Shown here piece by piece: positions 62,860 to 64,000 of a stretch of DNA of 64,000 nucleotides (position 1 is its first letter; the number at the start of each line of letters is the position of its first letter). The notes under the pieces were generated by a model, which was given only the letters and a program-made list of their open reading frames with translations, made no database searches and was not told the origin of the DNA. The DNA comes from Porphyridium purpureum. Lineage: Eukaryota; Rhodophyta; Bangiophyceae; Porphyridiales; Porphyridiaceae. The stretch covers positions 1 to 64,000 of the forward strand of contig VRMN01000019.1 of the NCBI GenBank assembly GCA_008690995.1. Direction: 5' to 3'. The position numbers were made by a program, and so were the translations under genes.

Positions 62860-62871
62860 CGTAACAGCATT

Positions 62872-62908
62872 TAAAAAAAAAAAAAAAACAAAAAAAAAAA
62901 AAAAAAAA
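62872..62908 (+). repeat. Poly(A) tract
   Basis: Two A-runs separated by a single C, directly joined to the resumed Fanzor frame. Confidence 0.9.
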
Positions 62909-63371
62909 CCGGTTCGAAATTGGTGCTTGTCAATGAGGCCTATACCTCGAAAACGTGCAGCGCGTGTGGAACCGTAAACGCGAACCTGGGCGGCGCCAAG
63001 ACTTTTAAATGTCGCTCCAGCGCGTGCGGAGCGGTCATGGACCGCGACATCAGCGGCGCAAAGAACATTTTATTGCGCAATCACAAAGCGCTGGGGATTT
63101 CGGTCCCCAGCATTGGAGCCTGACCCTACTGGGCAAACCCGGTGCACAGTGTCTCGGGACACCGCCAAACTTGATGTTCGGATCAGGCGTCGGCTTCCGG
63201 CAAAATTGTTTAACCCTGACAGAGAGCTGCAGCATGCTACAAAATGAAGGAGGATTGTCTGGGGAATTGAAATATCATAGACGTGATTTTTTGATTTGCG
63301 TGTACATACGATTGACGAAAATGTGGAGCGGTTCGAGTCACTTGAAAATTTCAGAGGAGCCAGCCCCTATT

Positions 63372-64000
63372 CTAGTTCTGGTCACCGCCGACCGAGTACC
63401 GCAGTAGACTGTATGTCATGGCAAGCGTCAGCGAGATGAGTGTGACTAGCGGACCGACCTTCAGCCATCTGATGAAGGAAATGGCGTGGCCCGAGCGGTT
63501 TGCAATACCGACAACGACCAGGTTGGCACTCGCACCGATGAGTGTCATGTTGCCGCCCAAGCACGCACCCAGCGCAAGTGACCAGATCAGTGGGTTGATG
63601 GGCAGCAGAAGTTCCGGGTCACGCGAGAGCTGCACGACCACGGGCACCATGGCGAGTGTGTAAGGAATGTTGTCCAGGATGCCCGAAATGATACCAGAAA
63701 CCCAGATAAAGATCACGATCGCCACGGTAAGCTGCTGGCTTTGATCGACGCTCTTGATCCAACCGGCGATCACGTCACCGATCCACGCGATAAGGCCCAT
63801 CTCTGCGAGCGACTCGATGGTGATGAACAAGACAATAAAGAAAAGCAGCAAGTCCCACTCGACCGACTCCATCGTGTGATGCAAGTCATGCGGTTCGCTC
63901 AGCAGCATCAGCCCCACGGCTCCTGCCAACGCAACCCACGGCGCATGCACGTGGTGCACGGGCTCTGTGAAGAACAGGATGATGACTGATGTAAAGACGA
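63372..64000 (-). CDS. ArsB/NhaD-type ion permease, C-terminal part
   Basis: This is the C-terminal part (about 209 codons) of a multispan membrane transporter of the ion-transporter superfamily (ArsB, NhaD, plant and animal P-protein type), which moves anions or exchanges Na+/H+. The frame is open to the window edge (TSVIILFFTEPVHHVHAPWV), so the start lies beyond 64000. Visible: AWIGDVIAGWIKSV, VSGIISGILDNIPYTLAMVP (typical membrane motif with DN), LALGACLGGNMTLIGASANLVVVGIA (typical GGNxTLIGAxAN signature), and ending FIRWLKVGPLVTLISLTLAM. The substrate cannot be told from this part. Confidence 0.88.
   Translation of the reverse strand, partial: VFTSVIILFFTEPVHHVHAPWVALAGAVGLMLLSEPHDLHHTMESVEWDLLLFFIVLFITIESLAEMGLIAWIGDVIAGWIKSVDQSQQLTVAIVIFIWVSGIISGILDNIPYTLAMVPVVVQLSRDPELLLPINPLIWSLALGACLGGNMTLIGASANLVVVGIANRSGHAISFIRWLKVGPLVTLISLTLAMTYSLLRYSVGGDQN

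Larger units (their letters stand above)
61635..62908. mobile_element. Composite insertion in the Fanzor relic, ending in poly(A)
   Basis: About 1.27 kb separates the RuvC-II block (...HFLLK) from the VNEAYTSKTC block. It contains two imperfect direct repeats with CTCGAACGGGAG-type palindromes (61640-61760), about 700 bp without a recognised gene, an antisense LTR of family E, and a double A-run directly before the nuclease sequence resumes. The A-run suggests target-primed insertion of a polyadenylated RNA copy. The LTR may have entered separately. Confidence 0.55.
60095..63123 (+). pseudogene. Fanzor/TnpB-type RNA-guided nuclease relic with nested insertion
   Basis: These are remains of a eukaryotic TnpB homologue (Fanzor), an RNA-guided RuvC endonuclease of transposons. 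N-terminal part: MPFWSESMAAI..., then FCSRAKSTWFRE, AARWTYNHCVALLN and IPHDIRDGACADAIAAFQAC, then FRSRKAHKSQFIFANNG (frame 2). Next, frame 1: INIDYRLQRTPTNKLYLCIP; RuvC-I VVAVDPGVRTFQTLF (Asp codon 61258); and RuvC-II LILLPTLAVSNMV (61521-61555). The C-terminus, 62911-63123: KLVLVNEAYTSKTCSACG, FKCRSSACG (four-Cys zinc finger) and MDRDISGAKNILL (RuvC-III Asp). Damage: a TAG at 60332, a frame slip near 61,000, stops near 61,162 and 61,174 beside a CAG repeat, and an insertion at about 61,635-62,908. Where relatives have Glu after Phe in RuvC-II there is Leu-Ala. It is not functional. Confidence 0.85.

Overview
The window looks like nuclear DNA of a compact, intron-poor, GC-rich unicellular eukaryote. 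A red alga of the Porphyridium type is my best guess, but this is inference. Support comes from a eukaryotic CTU1/NCS6 tRNA-thiolation gene, a pentatricopeptide-like gene (typical of plastid-bearing cells), large single-exon genes, Ty1/copia elements, a LINE with a restriction-like endonuclease and a Fanzor/TnpB relic. Bacterial operons, rRNA, tRNA and CRISPR arrays were not seen.

Layout. Positions 1-6.3 kb hold a head-to-tail series of broken non-LTR retrotransposons (RT plus CCHC plus restriction-like endonuclease). Their junctions fall on a short telomere-like motif, TAACCCTAGAG. Positions 6.5-9.7 kb are minisatellites and old repeat sequence, including two CCCTAAA units. Positions 9.7-15.7 kb are a young, whole-looking copia element (A) inserted into the first of two tandem 596-bp repeat units. 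Positions 16.8-20.0 kb encode a RecQ-like helicase that resembles fungal telomere-linked helicases. Positions 21-25.6 kb are an incomplete copia element (C) that abuts a beheaded SET-domain methyltransferase gene.

Positions 27.7-35 kb are the quietest part: two paralogous eight-span membrane lipases (class 3, GHSLGG) lie tail to tail. Positions 36-37.6 kb carry an LTR and a gag-only coding region, followed by a heat-shock-element cluster. Positions 40.7-47.6 kb are host genes: a fused acyltransferase-3/SGNH protein, CTU1 and a PPR-like protein. Positions 49.6-59.7 kb are two more copia elements (B, D) set about 350 bp apart. Positions 60.1-63.1 kb are a decayed Fanzor gene carrying a nested insertion with an antisense LTR and a poly(A) tract. 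The right edge cuts into an ArsB/NhaD-type ion permease.

How it fits together. The left 20 kb has several features of a subtelomere: telomere-like motifs at segment junctions, tandem repeats, LINE arrays and a telomere-linked-type helicase. Copia A carries a Myb/SANT-like domain between integrase and reverse transcriptase. This suggests, as inference only, a targeting module for this chromatin. Copia B has an unrelated Cys-rich plus basic-helix module at the same place. The copia elements fall into two lineages: A and B have split gag and pol and share a primer-binding site; C and D have one fused reading frame and conserved LTR hairpins.
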